Assembly (NCBI RefSeq): GCF_005876855.1
Contig: NZ_QLAE01000017.1
Location: 29,729-93,728, forward strand
DNA: 64,000 bases
Origin: Stutzerimonas nosocomialis
Lineage (GTDB): Bacteria; Pseudomonadota; Gammaproteobacteria; Pseudomonadales; Pseudomonadaceae
Reading direction: 5' to 3'
The notes under the pieces were generated by a model. The model worked only from the letters and a program-made list of their open reading frames with translations. It made no database searches and was not told where the DNA came from. A program made the translations under genes and the position numbers. Position 1 is the first letter of the stretch. Every line of letters begins with the position of its first letter. Of this stretch, positions 37,789 through 48,359 are shown one piece after another.

Positions 37789-39045
37789 ATGGACGCGTTG
37801 TTGATAATCGGCGGCCTGCTGCTGATGCTTGCAGGGTTCGTCTGGCTGGTCAGCCGGGCATTCGGTACCAGCCTGTTGTGGGGTGTCGGCAGCCTCGTTC
37901 CGCCGATTACCCTGGCCTACATCTTCACCCATTGGCAGACGGCACGGCGCGCGGTCATCCTCGCGATACTGGGCGTCGCTCCCTTGATCGTCGGCTTCTC
38001 GATGCTGGCCAGCCGTGACACCGAGCGGCTCGAAGCCATTCTCAGCCTGAGCTGGCTCGAACCGGAGGTGCAGCCCGATCGCAGGCTCGACATCCTGGTG
38101 CGTGGAGAGCTCTCCGGACAGCCCTTCATGCCACAGCTCGGCGAGATCGCCGGCAACACCTTGGTGCTGCGCGAGGGCAAGGATTTCCTCTCCAACCAGG
38201 AAATCAGCATCCGGTTCGCCGCGCCGATCGCCGAAGGGCCGCTGCGCCTGGACGTATTGCCCGGCGATGCCGAGCCGCTGCCCGAAATCGCCATCAGCTG
38301 GCTGAGACCCGACCAGGAGTTGCCCGAGGCGCGGCGCATCGCACGCGGCTATACCCTGCATCTGGATCTGTCTCCCGTTCCGCCGAACAAGCTGGTCGGC
38401 GACTTCCACCTCGTGCTGCCGCAGCAGTACCAGACGAGCGTCAGCGGCAGGGTCGAGGTCTATCGCAACCAGTTGCGCTATCGCGACGGCGTGGTCGATC
38501 GGCGGCACGACTCGGTCGATACGCTGCGCCACGTGATTCAGGACCATCTCGAGCGCCGCTTCGCCACGCGCGATGTCACGTTCGAGCCGGTGACGTCCAT
38601 TGCGCTCCCGGCCGTCGCGCTGGAGCTGGAGGTCAAGGCCGCCCTGGGCGAAAAGACCGAAACGCTTACCCTGGCGCTGGCCAAGGGGCCCAGTGGCTGG
38701 GCGGTGGAAGGGGATGAGTATCCAGCGCTTGCGTCCTCGGTGGCGCCCCAGGCCAAGCCTGTCGTGCGCGAAACGCCGGCGCCGGTGCCGGCCGAGAAGC
38801 CTGCCGCGCCGGCGGTCGACCGCCGCAAGGGGTTCTCCCTCGAGACCCTGCTGGCCAAACCGGAGCGTTATCGTCACCTGCAGGTCCGTGCGCACACCGA
38901 GCGCGGCGGCGTTGCCGATGGCCGCTTCAACGGCCTGGACGGCAGCGGCAACCTGCTCATCCGCCGAGTGCTCAAGGGGCCGGGGGAAGCCTTCTACAAC
39001 CTGGCGCCGAGCGAGATCGTCCTGCTCGAACTGATGGAGCCCTAG
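37789..39045 (+). CDS. Membrane-anchored protein of unknown function
   Basis: 418 residues. Three helices in the first 75 residues (about 4-22, 28-45, 52-70) are followed by a large, probably periplasmic domain rich in beta strands, an Ala/Pro/Val linker near residues 325-345, and a small C-terminal domain. The YNLAPSEIVLLEL end is soluble-looking. Related proteins occur in pseudomonads and are sometimes mislabelled as MFS transporters; the helix count does not support that. It follows the thioesterases after 68 bases. No function can be given. Confidence 0.75.
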   Translation: MDALLIIGGLLLMLAGFVWLVSRAFGTSLLWGVGSLVPPITLAYIFTHWQTARRAVILAILGVAPLIVGFSMLASRDTERLEAILSLSWLEPEVQPDRRLDILVRGELSGQPFMPQLGEIAGNTLVLREGKDFLSNQEISIRFAAPIAEGPLRLDVLPGDAEPLPEIAISWLRPDQELPEARRIARGYTLHLDLSPVPPNKLVGDFHLVLPQQYQTSVSGRVEVYRNQLRYRDGVVDRRHDSVDTLRHVIQDHLERRFATRDVTFEPVTSIALPAVALELEVKAALGEKTETLTLALAKGPSGWAVEGDEYPALASSVAPQAKPVVRETPAPVPAEKPAAPAVDRRKGFSLETLLAKPERYRHLQVRAHTERGGVADGRFNGLDGSGNLLIRRVLKGPGEAFYNLAPSEIVLLELMEP

Positions 39046-39105
39046 CGGCTCCGAATGACGCCGATTCCGAGCGAACGCCGGGATCTGGACGCCTTTGCCG
39101 CATAC

Positions 39106-39138
39106 CGAGGCCGCCTGACAGGGCGGCCTTGTCGTTTC
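39106..39138 (+). terminator. Possible terminator before htpG
   Basis: An 8-bp GC stem (39108-39115 with 39122-39129, loop of 6) is followed by a poor T-run (ttgtcgttt). It ends just before the htpG heat-shock promoter. Confidence 0.45.
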
Positions 39139-39143
39139 CCGGG

Positions 39144-39171
39144 CTTGAAATGACGCGCCACGCCCCCATCT
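39144..39171 (+). promoter_or_regulatory. RpoH (sigma-32) heat-shock promoter of htpG
   Basis: CTTGAA at 39144-39149, a 14-base spacer, then CCCCATCT at 39164-39171: a near-perfect match to the heat-shock consensus CTTGAA-N13/14-CCCCATNT. It lies 58 bases before the htpG start. Confidence 0.92.
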
Positions 39172-39228
39172 GCCTGAACATCGCCGCGATCGCGGTACAT
39201 GCCATTGATTAATCGGAGTTCGATGACC

Positions 39229-41136
<1,908 letters not shown>

Positions 41137-41154
41137 CCTCGCGTAGCAATGAAG

Positions 41155-41178
41155 AAGCCCGTTCCGACGGGCTTTTTC
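41155..41178 (+). terminator. Rho-independent terminator of htpG
   Basis: aagcccgt, loop tccg-like, acgggctttttc: an 8-bp stem with a T5 tail, 19 bases after the htpG stop. Confidence 0.88.
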
Positions 41179-41233
41179 ATGTCCATAGGTCTATGGTTAC
41201 AGCCGCTTTTCAACCGTTTGGAAGGATACCGTC

Positions 41234-42019
41234 ATGAACAAGAAAACCTTGCTGCCCCTGGCATTCGCTGGTCTGGCGGGGCTCGCCGAAGCCGGCGTGG
41301 TGATGAAGCCGGTGGAATACGAGATCGATGGCGAGCCCTTCGAGGGGCTGCTGGTGTACGACGACAAGGTCACCACGCCTCGGCCGGGCCTGATGATGGT
41401 ACCGAGCTGGCTCGGCATCAACGAGAACACGGCCAAGAAGGCGGCGCGCGCGGCCAGCGACAAGTACGTGATCTTCGTGGCGGACATGTACGGCAAGGCG
41501 ACGCGCCCGTCCGGGCCGGACGAGGCCAAGGAGGTCACCGCCGCCCTGCGTGCCGACCGGCCGCTGATGCGCAAGCGCGCGCAGGCGGCGGTGGATGCGT
41601 TGCAGAAACAGCAAGGCGAGGTGGCACTGGATACCGATCGGATCGGCGCCATCGGTTTCTGCTTCGGCGGCGGCACGGTGCTGGAACTGGCGCGTTCGGG
41701 CGCGCCGCTCAAGGGCTTCGTGTCCTTCCACGGCAACCTCGATACGCCCAACCCGGACGATGCGAAGAACATCAAGGCGCCGGTGCTGGTGCTGCACGGT
41801 GCGGACGATCCGGCGGTGCCGCAGGCGCAGGTGGACGGTTTCGTCGCCGAGATGAAGGCCGCCAAGGCCGACTGGCAGCTGGTCAGCTATGGCGGCGCGG
41901 TGCATTCGTTCACCAGCCCCGTGGCCAACGTGCCGGGGCGCAACGAATACCATCCGGTGGTCGCGGCGCGGGCCTTCAAGGCGATGGACGATCTGTTCGC
42001 GGAAGTCTTCGCCCAGTGA
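41234..42019 (+). CDS. Exported dienelactone-hydrolase family protein
   Basis: 261 residues. A short signal peptide (KKTLLPLAFAGLAGLAEA) precedes an alpha/beta-hydrolase of the dienelactone-hydrolase family. The nucleophile is Cys143 in GFCFGG, the acid is Asp191 or Asp192 in HGADDP, and the base is His224 in AVHSFTSP. A Cys in place of Ser is normal for this family. The substrate is unknown; a periplasmic location argues against a role in chloroaromatic ring degradation. The start follows a ggaagg Shine-Dalgarno. Confidence 0.9.
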   Translation: MNKKTLLPLAFAGLAGLAEAGVVMKPVEYEIDGEPFEGLLVYDDKVTTPRPGLMMVPSWLGINENTAKKAARAASDKYVIFVADMYGKATRPSGPDEAKEVTAALRADRPLMRKRAQAAVDALQKQQGEVALDTDRIGAIGFCFGGGTVLELARSGAPLKGFVSFHGNLDTPNPDDAKNIKAPVLVLHGADDPAVPQAQVDGFVAEMKAAKADWQLVSYGGAVHSFTSPVANVPGRNEYHPVVAARAFKAMDDLFAEVFAQ

Positions 42020-42023
42020 CCGG

Positions 42024-42051
42024 AAGGCCTCGCTCGGATGAGCGAGGCCTT
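42024..42051 (+). terminator. Perfect 12-bp hairpin after the dienelactone-hydrolase-like gene
   Basis: aaggcctcgctc, loop ggat, gagcgaggcctt, 4 bases after the stop. There is no T-run after it (catcctg), so it may end transcription weakly or protect the mRNA 3' end. Confidence 0.55.
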
Positions 42052-42203
42052 CATCCTGCCCAGCGGCTCGCGCCGCGCGGTTCTCAACGGCCTGGCTCCG
42101 CTGCAGAGACGTTTTGTCACGACCTGATTGGCCCCGGGAGGGCAGCCCGATGAACCGCTGCGATCGAGGGCAGGTCTATGCTGGGTCATACAAGGAGCCC
42201 GTT

Positions 42204-43229
42204 TTGGCCAGCATTCGTTTCGCAACATCCTTCATCCTCGCGCTCACGTTCAGCCTGAGCGTCCAGGCCCGCGAGTACCGCTACAGCGACGCCCATCTGC
42301 ATTACGTGAATTTCTTCCAGGAAAGCGCCGGCATGCCCGAGCTGATCGAGGCGATGGATGCGGCAGGCATCGACCACGTGATGATTTCGGGCATTCCGGT
42401 CGCCAAGAAGTGGCATGAGAACGAGCCCAAGCGACCGCGTTATTACGCCGGCGACGATGCCGGGGCCTACTGGTACAGCGCGACGGACGTGTTCGTCGCC
42501 GCTGCGGTCAAGAAACAGCCCGCCGAGCAGCGCAAGCGCTTCCATCCGTTCCTGTCGGGCTTCAATCCGGTCGACAAGAATGCCGATGCGCACATCCGCC
42601 GGATGCTGGAGCTCGATCCCGGGCTCTGGCAGGGGCTGGGGGAGATCTTCACCCGCCACGACGACCTCACGGCGCTGACCTACGGCGACACGCCGAGGGC
42701 CAATAACGAGGCGCTGGCGCGCGTCTACCATCTGGCCGCCGAGTTCGATCTGCCGGTGATGATCCACTCCAACATCACCTCCAAGCGCGAGCGAAATCCG
42801 CTCTATCTGCAGGAGCTCGAAGAGCCGTTGCGCAACCATCCGCATGTGCGCTTCATCTGGGCGCATGCGGGCACGAGCATGGAACTGCATCGCCACCAGG
42901 AGAAGCTCGACTTTCTCCTCGACACGGTGAGCCGCCTGCTGGGCGATTATCCCAACCTCTACATCGATCTTTCGTGGACCATGCTGCGGCCCTATTTGCT
43001 GGACGAGGAGGGCACGCCGAGTCCGGAATGGGTCGAGCTGGTCAAGCGCTTCCCCGACCGCTTCATGCTTGGCTCCGACGTGGTGGGGCAGTTCGGCAGC
43101 CTGGGCGAGTACATGAAGGGGTTCGATGCGTTCCTCGATGCGCTGCCCGAGGACGTCGCGATGCAGGTGGCGAGGGACAATTTCCTGAGCGTCCTGCCGC
43201 GCGCCACGCGGGAAGCCGCCGGCCGCTGA
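42204..43229 (+). CDS. Exported amidohydrolase (metal-dependent TIM-barrel hydrolase), TTG start
   Basis: 341 residues from a TTG at 42204, preceded 5 bases upstream by a strong aaggag. This start gives a clean signal peptide (ASIRFATSFILALTFSLSVQA, cleaved before REY); ATG starts further upstream would bury it. Amidohydrolase-2 motifs are visible: DAHLHY near the mature N-terminus, a barrel His in MIHSNI, WAHAGTS, and GSDVVG with the catalytic Asp. It is probably periplasmic; the substrate is unknown. Confidence 0.82.
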   Translation: MASIRFATSFILALTFSLSVQAREYRYSDAHLHYVNFFQESAGMPELIEAMDAAGIDHVMISGIPVAKKWHENEPKRPRYYAGDDAGAYWYSATDVFVAAAVKKQPAEQRKRFHPFLSGFNPVDKNADAHIRRMLELDPGLWQGLGEIFTRHDDLTALTYGDTPRANNEALARVYHLAAEFDLPVMIHSNITSKRERNPLYLQELEEPLRNHPHVRFIWAHAGTSMELHRHQEKLDFLLDTVSRLLGDYPNLYIDLSWTMLRPYLLDEEGTPSPEWVELVKRFPDRFMLGSDVVGQFGSLGEYMKGFDAFLDALPEDVAMQVARDNFLSVLPRATREAAGR

Positions 43230-43306
43230 AATCAGCTGCCGTCACCGCGGGCAGGCACCGTCCCGGCGGGCCGAAGGGCTCGGCCGGCCGGGATGCTTCG
43301 ATGTCC

Positions 43307-44488
43307 TCAGCCGCGGGCGAGGAAGCGCATGCCTTCCTCGAGGCCGTTGAGCGTCAACGGGTACATCCGGTCTTCCACCAGCTCGCGGATGATGCTGGTG
43401 GAGGAGGTGTAGCCCCAGGTGTCCTTCGGGTAGGGGTTGATCCAGATGAGCTTCTTGTACTTCTCCATGAAGCGCTGCATCCAGACGTAGCCCGCTTCTT
43501 CGTTCCAGTGCTCGACGCTGCCGCCGGGCTGGGTGATCTCGTAGGGCGCCATGGCGGCATCGCCGACGAACACCACCTTGTAGTCCGGCCCGTACTTGTG
43601 CAGCAGGTCGAAGGTCGGGGTGCGCTCGGAGGTCCGGCGGAAGTTGTTCTTCCACACCGATTCGTAGATGAAGTTGTGAAAGTAGAAGTACTCGAGGTGC
43701 TTGAACTCGGTCTTGCAGGCCGAGAACAGCTCCTCGCAGATCTTCACATAGGCGTCCATCGAGCCGCCGATGTCGAACAGCAGTAGCAGCTTGACCGCGT
43801 TGCGCCGCTCCGGGCGCATCTGGATGTTCAGCAGCCCGGCGTCGCGGGCGGTGTGGTCGATGGTGCCGTCGATGTCCAGCTCTTCCGCCGCGCCCTGGCG
43901 GGCGAACTTGCGCAGGCGGCGCAGGGCGATCTTGATGTTGCGCGTGCCCAGCTCGACGTTGTCGTCGAGGTTCTTGTATTCGCGCTGGTCCCACACCTTG
44001 ACCGCCTTGCCCTGGCGCTTGCCGGCGTCGCCCACGCGAATGCCTTCGGGGTTGTAGCCGCCGGAGCCGAAGGGGCTGGTGCCGCCGGTGCCGATCCACT
44101 TGTTGCCGCCGGCGTGCCGTTCCTTCTGCTCCTCGAGGCGCTTCTTGAATTCCTCGATGAGCTTGTCCAGACCACCGAGCGACTGGATCTGGGCGCGCTC
44201 CTCGTCGGTCAGGTTGCGTTCGAATTCCTTGCGCAGCCACTCTTCGGGAATCAGTGCTTTGAGGTATTTGTCGAGGTTTTCCAGCCCCTGGAAATAGGCA
44301 CCGAAGGCCCGGTCGAACTTGTCGAAGTGACGCTCGTCCTTGACCAGCACGGTGCGGGCGAGAAAGTAGAACTCGTCCATGTCGGCGAAGACCACGCGCG
44401 CTTCGAGCGCATCGATCAGGTCGAGCAGTTCGCGGACCGACACCGGGACCTTGGCGGCGCGCATTTCATTGAACAGGCCAAGCAGCAT
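43307..44488 (-). CDS. vWA domain protein, CoxE-like
   Basis: 393 residues. An N-terminal helical half (MLLGLFNEMRAAKVPVSVRELLDL, then an FDRAFGAYFQG block) precedes a C-terminal vWA domain with LLLFDIGGSMDAY as its MIDAS. DIGGS is the usual variant in this family. It is cytoplasmic, with no helices or signal. With the MoxR ATPase encoded just upstream it forms a MoxR-CoxE pair of the type implicated in metal-centre assembly or stress tolerance; the client is unknown. Confidence 0.9.
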   Translation of the reverse strand: MLLGLFNEMRAAKVPVSVRELLDLIDALEARVVFADMDEFYFLARTVLVKDERHFDKFDRAFGAYFQGLENLDKYLKALIPEEWLRKEFERNLTDEERAQIQSLGGLDKLIEEFKKRLEEQKERHAGGNKWIGTGGTSPFGSGGYNPEGIRVGDAGKRQGKAVKVWDQREYKNLDDNVELGTRNIKIALRRLRKFARQGAAEELDIDGTIDHTARDAGLLNIQMRPERRNAVKLLLLFDIGGSMDAYVKICEELFSACKTEFKHLEYFYFHNFIYESVWKNNFRRTSERTPTFDLLHKYGPDYKVVFVGDAAMAPYEITQPGGSVEHWNEEAGYVWMQRFMEKYKKLIWINPYPKDTWGYTSSTSIIRELVEDRMYPLTLNGLEEGMRFLARG

Positions 44489-44534
44489 GTAAAACCTCGG
44501 GCGTGACGGGATGCGTCAGGCAAAAGAAGGCGCG

Positions 44535-44927
44535 TCAGCTGCCTTCGACGTGTTGGGGCAGCTCGTCCTGGATCTCGTACCAGGGTGCCTTGGAGCCGAC
44601 GTAGATGTGGCTCTGCGGTACCACGGACAGCGCCGAGTCCAGAGTGCCGGCCGCGACGCCGATGGAGTGATCGCGGTTGTCGACGAACTGCAGGTTGGCC
44701 CCGCAGTGACGGCAGAAGGTCCGGGTGACGTGCTCGGACGAGTGATACACGCCGAGCTGGTCCTTGCCCCGGGTCAGGTGGAAGTGCTCCAGCGGCACGG
44801 TGGCGTAGGTGCCGAACGCCGTGCCATGGGCCTTGCGGCACATGCTGCAGTGGCAGTGGGTAAGCGTCTCGATGGGCGCATCGATGCGGTACGCGACCGC
44901 TCCGCACAAACAGCTACCGGTATGCAT
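44535..44927 (-). CDS. GFA family protein (zinc, CENP-V/Gfa fold)
   Basis: 130 residues. Zinc-binding cysteines are visible in GSCLCGA (Cys6, Cys8), HCHCSMCRK and FCRHCG, the pattern of the glutathione-dependent formaldehyde-activating (GFA/CENP-V) fold. Most GFA proteins have no known substrate, and formaldehyde activity should not be assumed. It sits between the MoxR and vWA genes with gaps of 43 and 46 bases, so it is likely cotranscribed with them. Confidence 0.9.
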   Translation of the reverse strand: MHTGSCLCGAVAYRIDAPIETLTHCHCSMCRKAHGTAFGTYATVPLEHFHLTRGKDQLGVYHSSEHVTRTFCRHCGANLQFVDNRDHSIGVAAGTLDSALSVVPQSHIYVGSKAPWYEIQDELPQHVEGS

Positions 44928-44970
44928 GACTCTTCCTCCGTTCTGAACAGGGGAGACGTGTCCTGGAGCC

Positions 44971-45816
44971 TCAGCGGCTGCCGCGGCGGCTCATGAAGGC
45001 CAGCCGTTCCAGCAGCTGCACGTCCTGCTCGTTCTTCACCAGCGCGCCGGCCAGTGGCGGGATCGCCTTGGTCGGATCGCGCTCGCGCAGAACGGCCTCG
45101 CCGATGTCGTCGGCCATCAGCAGCTTGAGCCAGTCGACCAGTTCGGAGGTCGAGGGCTTTTTCTTCAGGCCCGGCACCTTGCGCACGTCGAAGAAGATAT
45201 CCAGCGCCTCGGACACCAGTGACTGCTTGATGCCGGGGTAGTGCACGTCGACGATCTTCTGCAGGGTCTGGCGATCCGGGAAGGCGATGTAGTGGAAGAA
45301 GCAGCGGCGCAGGAAGGCGTCCGGCAGCTCCTTCTCGTTGTTGGAGGTGATGATGATGATCGGGCGTTGCGTGGCCTTGATGGTCTCGTTCGTCTCGTAG
45401 ACGTAGAACTCCATCTTGTCGAGTTCCTGCAGCAGGTCGTTGGGGAACTCGATGTCGGCCTTGTCGATCTCGTCGATCAGCAGGATCACGCGCTCCTGGC
45501 TTTCGAACGCCTCCCAGAGCTTGCCCTTCTTGATGTAGTTGCGCACGTCGTGGACCTTGTCGACGCCCAGTTGGGAATCGCGCAGACGGCTTACCGCATC
45601 GTATTCGTACAGACCCTGGTGCGCCTTGGTGGTCGACTTGATGTGCCAGGTGATCAGCTTGGCGCCGAAGGATTCGGCCAGCTGTTCGGCGAGCATGGTC
45701 TTGCCGGTGCCCGGTTCGCCCTTGACCAGCAGTGGCCGTTGCAGGGTGATCGCGGCGTTGACCGCCAGCTTGAGGTCGTCGGTGGCGACGTAGGATTGAG
45801 TACCTTCGAACTTCAT
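44971..45816 (-). CDS. MoxR family AAA+ ATPase (partner of the CoxE-like vWA protein)
   Basis: 281 residues. Walker A is GEPGTGKT at about 36-43 and Walker B ILLIDEIDKAD; a GLYEYDAVSRLRDSQLG segment and the IIITSNNEKELPDAFLRRCFFHY sensor region mark a distinct MoxR subfamily from the Bat-operon ATPase. It probably acts with the vWA protein two genes downstream. It is the first gene of a leftward three-gene unit. Confidence 0.93.
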   Translation of the reverse strand: MKFEGTQSYVATDDLKLAVNAAITLQRPLLVKGEPGTGKTMLAEQLAESFGAKLITWHIKSTTKAHQGLYEYDAVSRLRDSQLGVDKVHDVRNYIKKGKLWEAFESQERVILLIDEIDKADIEFPNDLLQELDKMEFYVYETNETIKATQRPIIIITSNNEKELPDAFLRRCFFHYIAFPDRQTLQKIVDVHYPGIKQSLVSEALDIFFDVRKVPGLKKKPSTSELVDWLKLLMADDIGEAVLRERDPTKAIPPLAGALVKNEQDVQLLERLAFMSRRGSR

Positions 45817-45961
45817 CGGGGTTCCTTGGGACAGGTGGCCCGGCAGGGGCGGGCAGGCGAGCGTGAGTAGCGCGACTATAGCCCGACGGTTACCGGCTGT
45901 GAACGAAACGCCGTCATTCAGTCACTGAATGGTCGCCACGCGGTCGGACGCTGCTTCGCGA

Positions 45962-47035
45962 TCAGCCGTCCTCGCCCAGGGCTCGCTCGAAGCGGGGCGC
46001 GAAGGCCTCGACGAAAGCGTTGCGCAATATCGCGAAGAACGCCTGCAAGGGGCTCACGTCGGTATCGTCGAGGCTGCCCGAGACTTCGATGCGCGTCGCG
46101 AACTGGTCTTTTTCCTGATTCTGCAGGACGTTCTGGCCGCCGCCGACGACCGCTTCCCAGAGCCCGCGCAGGAAGCCCTTGTCGTCGTTCTGCACGTCCT
46201 GCTCCCAGTCGAACACGTCGACGTTGCGCAGCAGCGGCTTGATGTAGCCGTCGAGCTGGCCCTTGCGCGCTTCAACCTCCACCACCAGGTCGCCGGTGCC
46301 ACCACGGAAGTCGAACCGGCCGTACGCGGAGGCGAAGTCGTTGAGGCGGGTCAGGTCAGTGCCGGTGACGCGCAGGCGGAAGTCGAAGTCCTCCATGCGC
46401 ACCAGCGGGTCGAAATAGGCTTCCACTTCCAGCGGCGCATGGTCGAGAAAACGCGCGGTGCCGTTGAGGCTCGCGTCGCGGGTGCCTTCGGCATCGCGCT
46501 CGTTGGTGAGGTTGTTGATCGTCAGGTTGACCTGATCGGCATAGAGGTTGACCTGCGGGTCCGAGCTGAAATTGCGGAACGCCAGTTTGCCGTTCTCGAT
46601 CCGTACCTCGTCGAGGCGCACCAGCAGCATCTCCTGCAGCGTGTCGCGCCAGTCGACGCCTTCGCCGGTCTGTTTCTCCGATTCGGTTTCGCCATCGACG
46701 AAGTTGAGTTCCGGCTCCTGCAGGCGCACCACCGCGACGATCGCGCGCTCTTCCCAGAGAGCCCGCCAGCTGACCGCAAGGTCGATCACCGGGACGCGCA
46801 GGAGCGGCACCTGCACCGAGTCGTCGGCCTTGCTGATCACCAGGTCGTTTATTTGATAGGCGCCTCGCCACCAGGCCAGGTCGACGTCTTCGACGTGGCC
46901 GCGGTAATCACCCATGTCCGCCATCTTGTCGTTGAGCAGGTTGCGCACCAGATAGGGCAGCGCCAGATGCAACGCCAAGAGCAGCAGGGCGATGACCAGA
47001 AGGGTGATGAGCGGTATGCGTGCCGAGTTCTTCAT
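45962..47035 (-). CDS. AsmA-like/DUF748-type envelope protein
   Basis: 357 residues from the ATG at 47035. One N-terminal membrane helix (about 7-28) is followed by a long beta-rich periplasmic domain. Typical segments are VEDVDLAWWRGAYQINDLVI, VDLAVSWRALWE and a late FFAILRNAFVEAF. This is the repeating-groove look of AsmA/DUF748 proteins, which are thought to move lipids between membranes. It is divergent from cysK, 102 bases away. Family level only. Confidence 0.75.
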   Translation of the reverse strand: MKNSARIPLITLLVIALLLLALHLALPYLVRNLLNDKMADMGDYRGHVEDVDLAWWRGAYQINDLVISKADDSVQVPLLRVPVIDLAVSWRALWEERAIVAVVRLQEPELNFVDGETESEKQTGEGVDWRDTLQEMLLVRLDEVRIENGKLAFRNFSSDPQVNLYADQVNLTINNLTNERDAEGTRDASLNGTARFLDHAPLEVEAYFDPLVRMEDFDFRLRVTGTDLTRLNDFASAYGRFDFRGGTGDLVVEVEARKGQLDGYIKPLLRNVDVFDWEQDVQNDDKGFLRGLWEAVVGGGQNVLQNQEKDQFATRIEVSGSLDDTDVSPLQAFFAILRNAFVEAFAPRFERALGEDG

Positions 47036-47137
47036 GTCATAGAAGACTGCCGCCCGCGCCGGGGGTTCAGCGTTTTTGACGCCCGTTGCGGCACGACATA
47101 GGCTTGCCTCTTTGGCATCGACCGAGGGACAGCCGCC

Positions 47138-48112
47138 ATGAGTCGCATCTTCGTAGACAACGCGCAGGCCATTGGCAATACGCCGCTGGTGATGATCAAC
47201 CGTCTCGGCCCCAAGGGGGTGACGCTGCTGGCCAAGATCGAAGGCCGCAATCCGGCGCATTCGGTCAAGTGCCGGATCGGCGCGAACATGGTGTGGGATG
47301 CCGAGGAGTCCGGACGCCTCAAGCCGGGCATGACGATGGTCGAGCCCACCTCGGGCAACACCGGGATCGGCCTCGCGTTCGTCGCGGCGGCGCGTGGGTA
47401 CAAGTTGATACTGACCATGCCCGCTTCGATGAGCCTGGAGCGACGCAAGGTGCTCAAGGCGCTCGGCGCCGAGCTGGTGCTGACCGAGCCTGCGAAGGGC
47501 ATGAAAGGCGCCATCGAGAAAGCCAGCGAGATCGCGGCCTCGGACCCCGAGCGCTATTTCATGCCGCAGCAGTTCGAGAATCCGGCCAACCCGGCGATCC
47601 ACGAGAAGACCACCGGTCCGGAAATCTGGAACGACACCGAGGGCGCGATCGACGTGCTGGTTTCCGGCGTTGGCACGGGCGGAACCATCACCGGCATCTC
47701 CCGCTACATCAAACGCACCCAGGGCAAGCAGATCCTTTCCGTGGCGGTCGAGCCGGTGAGCTCGCCGGTCATCAGCCAGACCCTGGCCGGGCAGGAGGTC
47801 AAGCCCAGCCCGCACAAGATCCAGGGCATCGGCGCGGGCTTCGTGCCGAAGAACCTCGACCTGTCGATGGTCGACCGGGTCGAGCAGGTGACCGACGAGG
47901 AATCCAAGGCGATGGCGCTGCGCCTGATGCGCGAGGAGGGGATTCTCTGCGGTATTTCCTCCGGTGCGGCGATGGCGGTGGCGGTGCGTCTGGCCGAGCA
48001 TCCCGAGATGAAGGGCAAGAACATCGTGGTGATCCTGCCGGACTCGGGCGAGCGCTACCTCTCCAGCATGCTGTTCGCCGACCTGTTCACCGAGCAGGAA
48101 CTGGTGCAGTGA
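47138..48112 (+). CDS. cysK: Cysteine synthase A (O-acetylserine sulfhydrylase)
   Basis: 324 residues. The pyridoxal-phosphate lysine is Lys44 in [10 protein letters not shown], the substrate loop is [10 protein letters not shown] at 69-78, and the phosphate-binding [10 protein letters not shown] follows. It makes cysteine from O-acetylserine and sulfide in the cytoplasm. Length and motifs fit CysK better than CysM. An inverted repeat (48121-48131 with 48135-48145) directly follows the gene. Confidence 0.96.
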   Translation: MSRIFVDNAQAIGNTPLVMINRLGPKGVTLLAKIEGRNPAHSVKCRIGANMVWDAEESGRLKPGMTMVEPTSGNTGIGLAFVAAARGYKLILTMPASMSLERRKVLKALGAELVLTEPAKGMKGAIEKASEIAASDPERYFMPQQFENPANPAIHEKTTGPEIWNDTEGAIDVLVSGVGTGGTITGISRYIKRTQGKQILSVAVEPVSSPVISQTLAGQEVKPSPHKIQGIGAGFVPKNLDLSMVDRVEQVTDEESKAMALRLMREEGILCGISSGAAMAVAVRLAEHPEMKGKNIVVILPDSGERYLSSMLFADLFTEQELVQ

Positions 48113-48119
48113 ACCGCTG

Positions 48120-48150
48120 AAAGGCCGGTTGCGACAACCGGCCTTTCAGC
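48120..48150 (+). terminator. Hairpin after cysK
   Basis: aaggccggttg, loop cga, caaccggcctt then tcagc. The stem is a perfect 11 bp but the T-run is very short. Confidence 0.6.
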
Positions 48151-48359
48151 CCTCGCTTCAGGCTATTTCAGGACGCCTCAACCGGCACCAGGCAAGGCGT
48201 TCGAGCCATCGGCTTCGGCGTTCGGCAAATCGCCGCGCTGTGCTCGGGTGGCTTTGGAGGGTGGCGCTTGCGCCACCCCTTCCCGAAGGCGCGGTGCTTT
48301 CAAAGCGCCGGGCCACTGGCTAAGCTCGGGCGTACCCTTGCCTTCGCAGACGCATCGAC
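48151..48359. other. Non-coding cysK-aceK spacer with a GC palindrome
   Basis: No convincing gene. An inverted repeat gggtggcg/cgccaccc (48259-48278) resembles dispersed REP-type palindromes of pseudomonads. The aceK promoter must lie here, but no clear -35/-10 pair was found. Confidence 0.4.

Noticed and set aside
48151-48359. Small ORFs in the cysK-aceK gap
   Set aside because: Candidate frames lack ribosome sites and have Arg/Ala-rich, non-protein-like composition.
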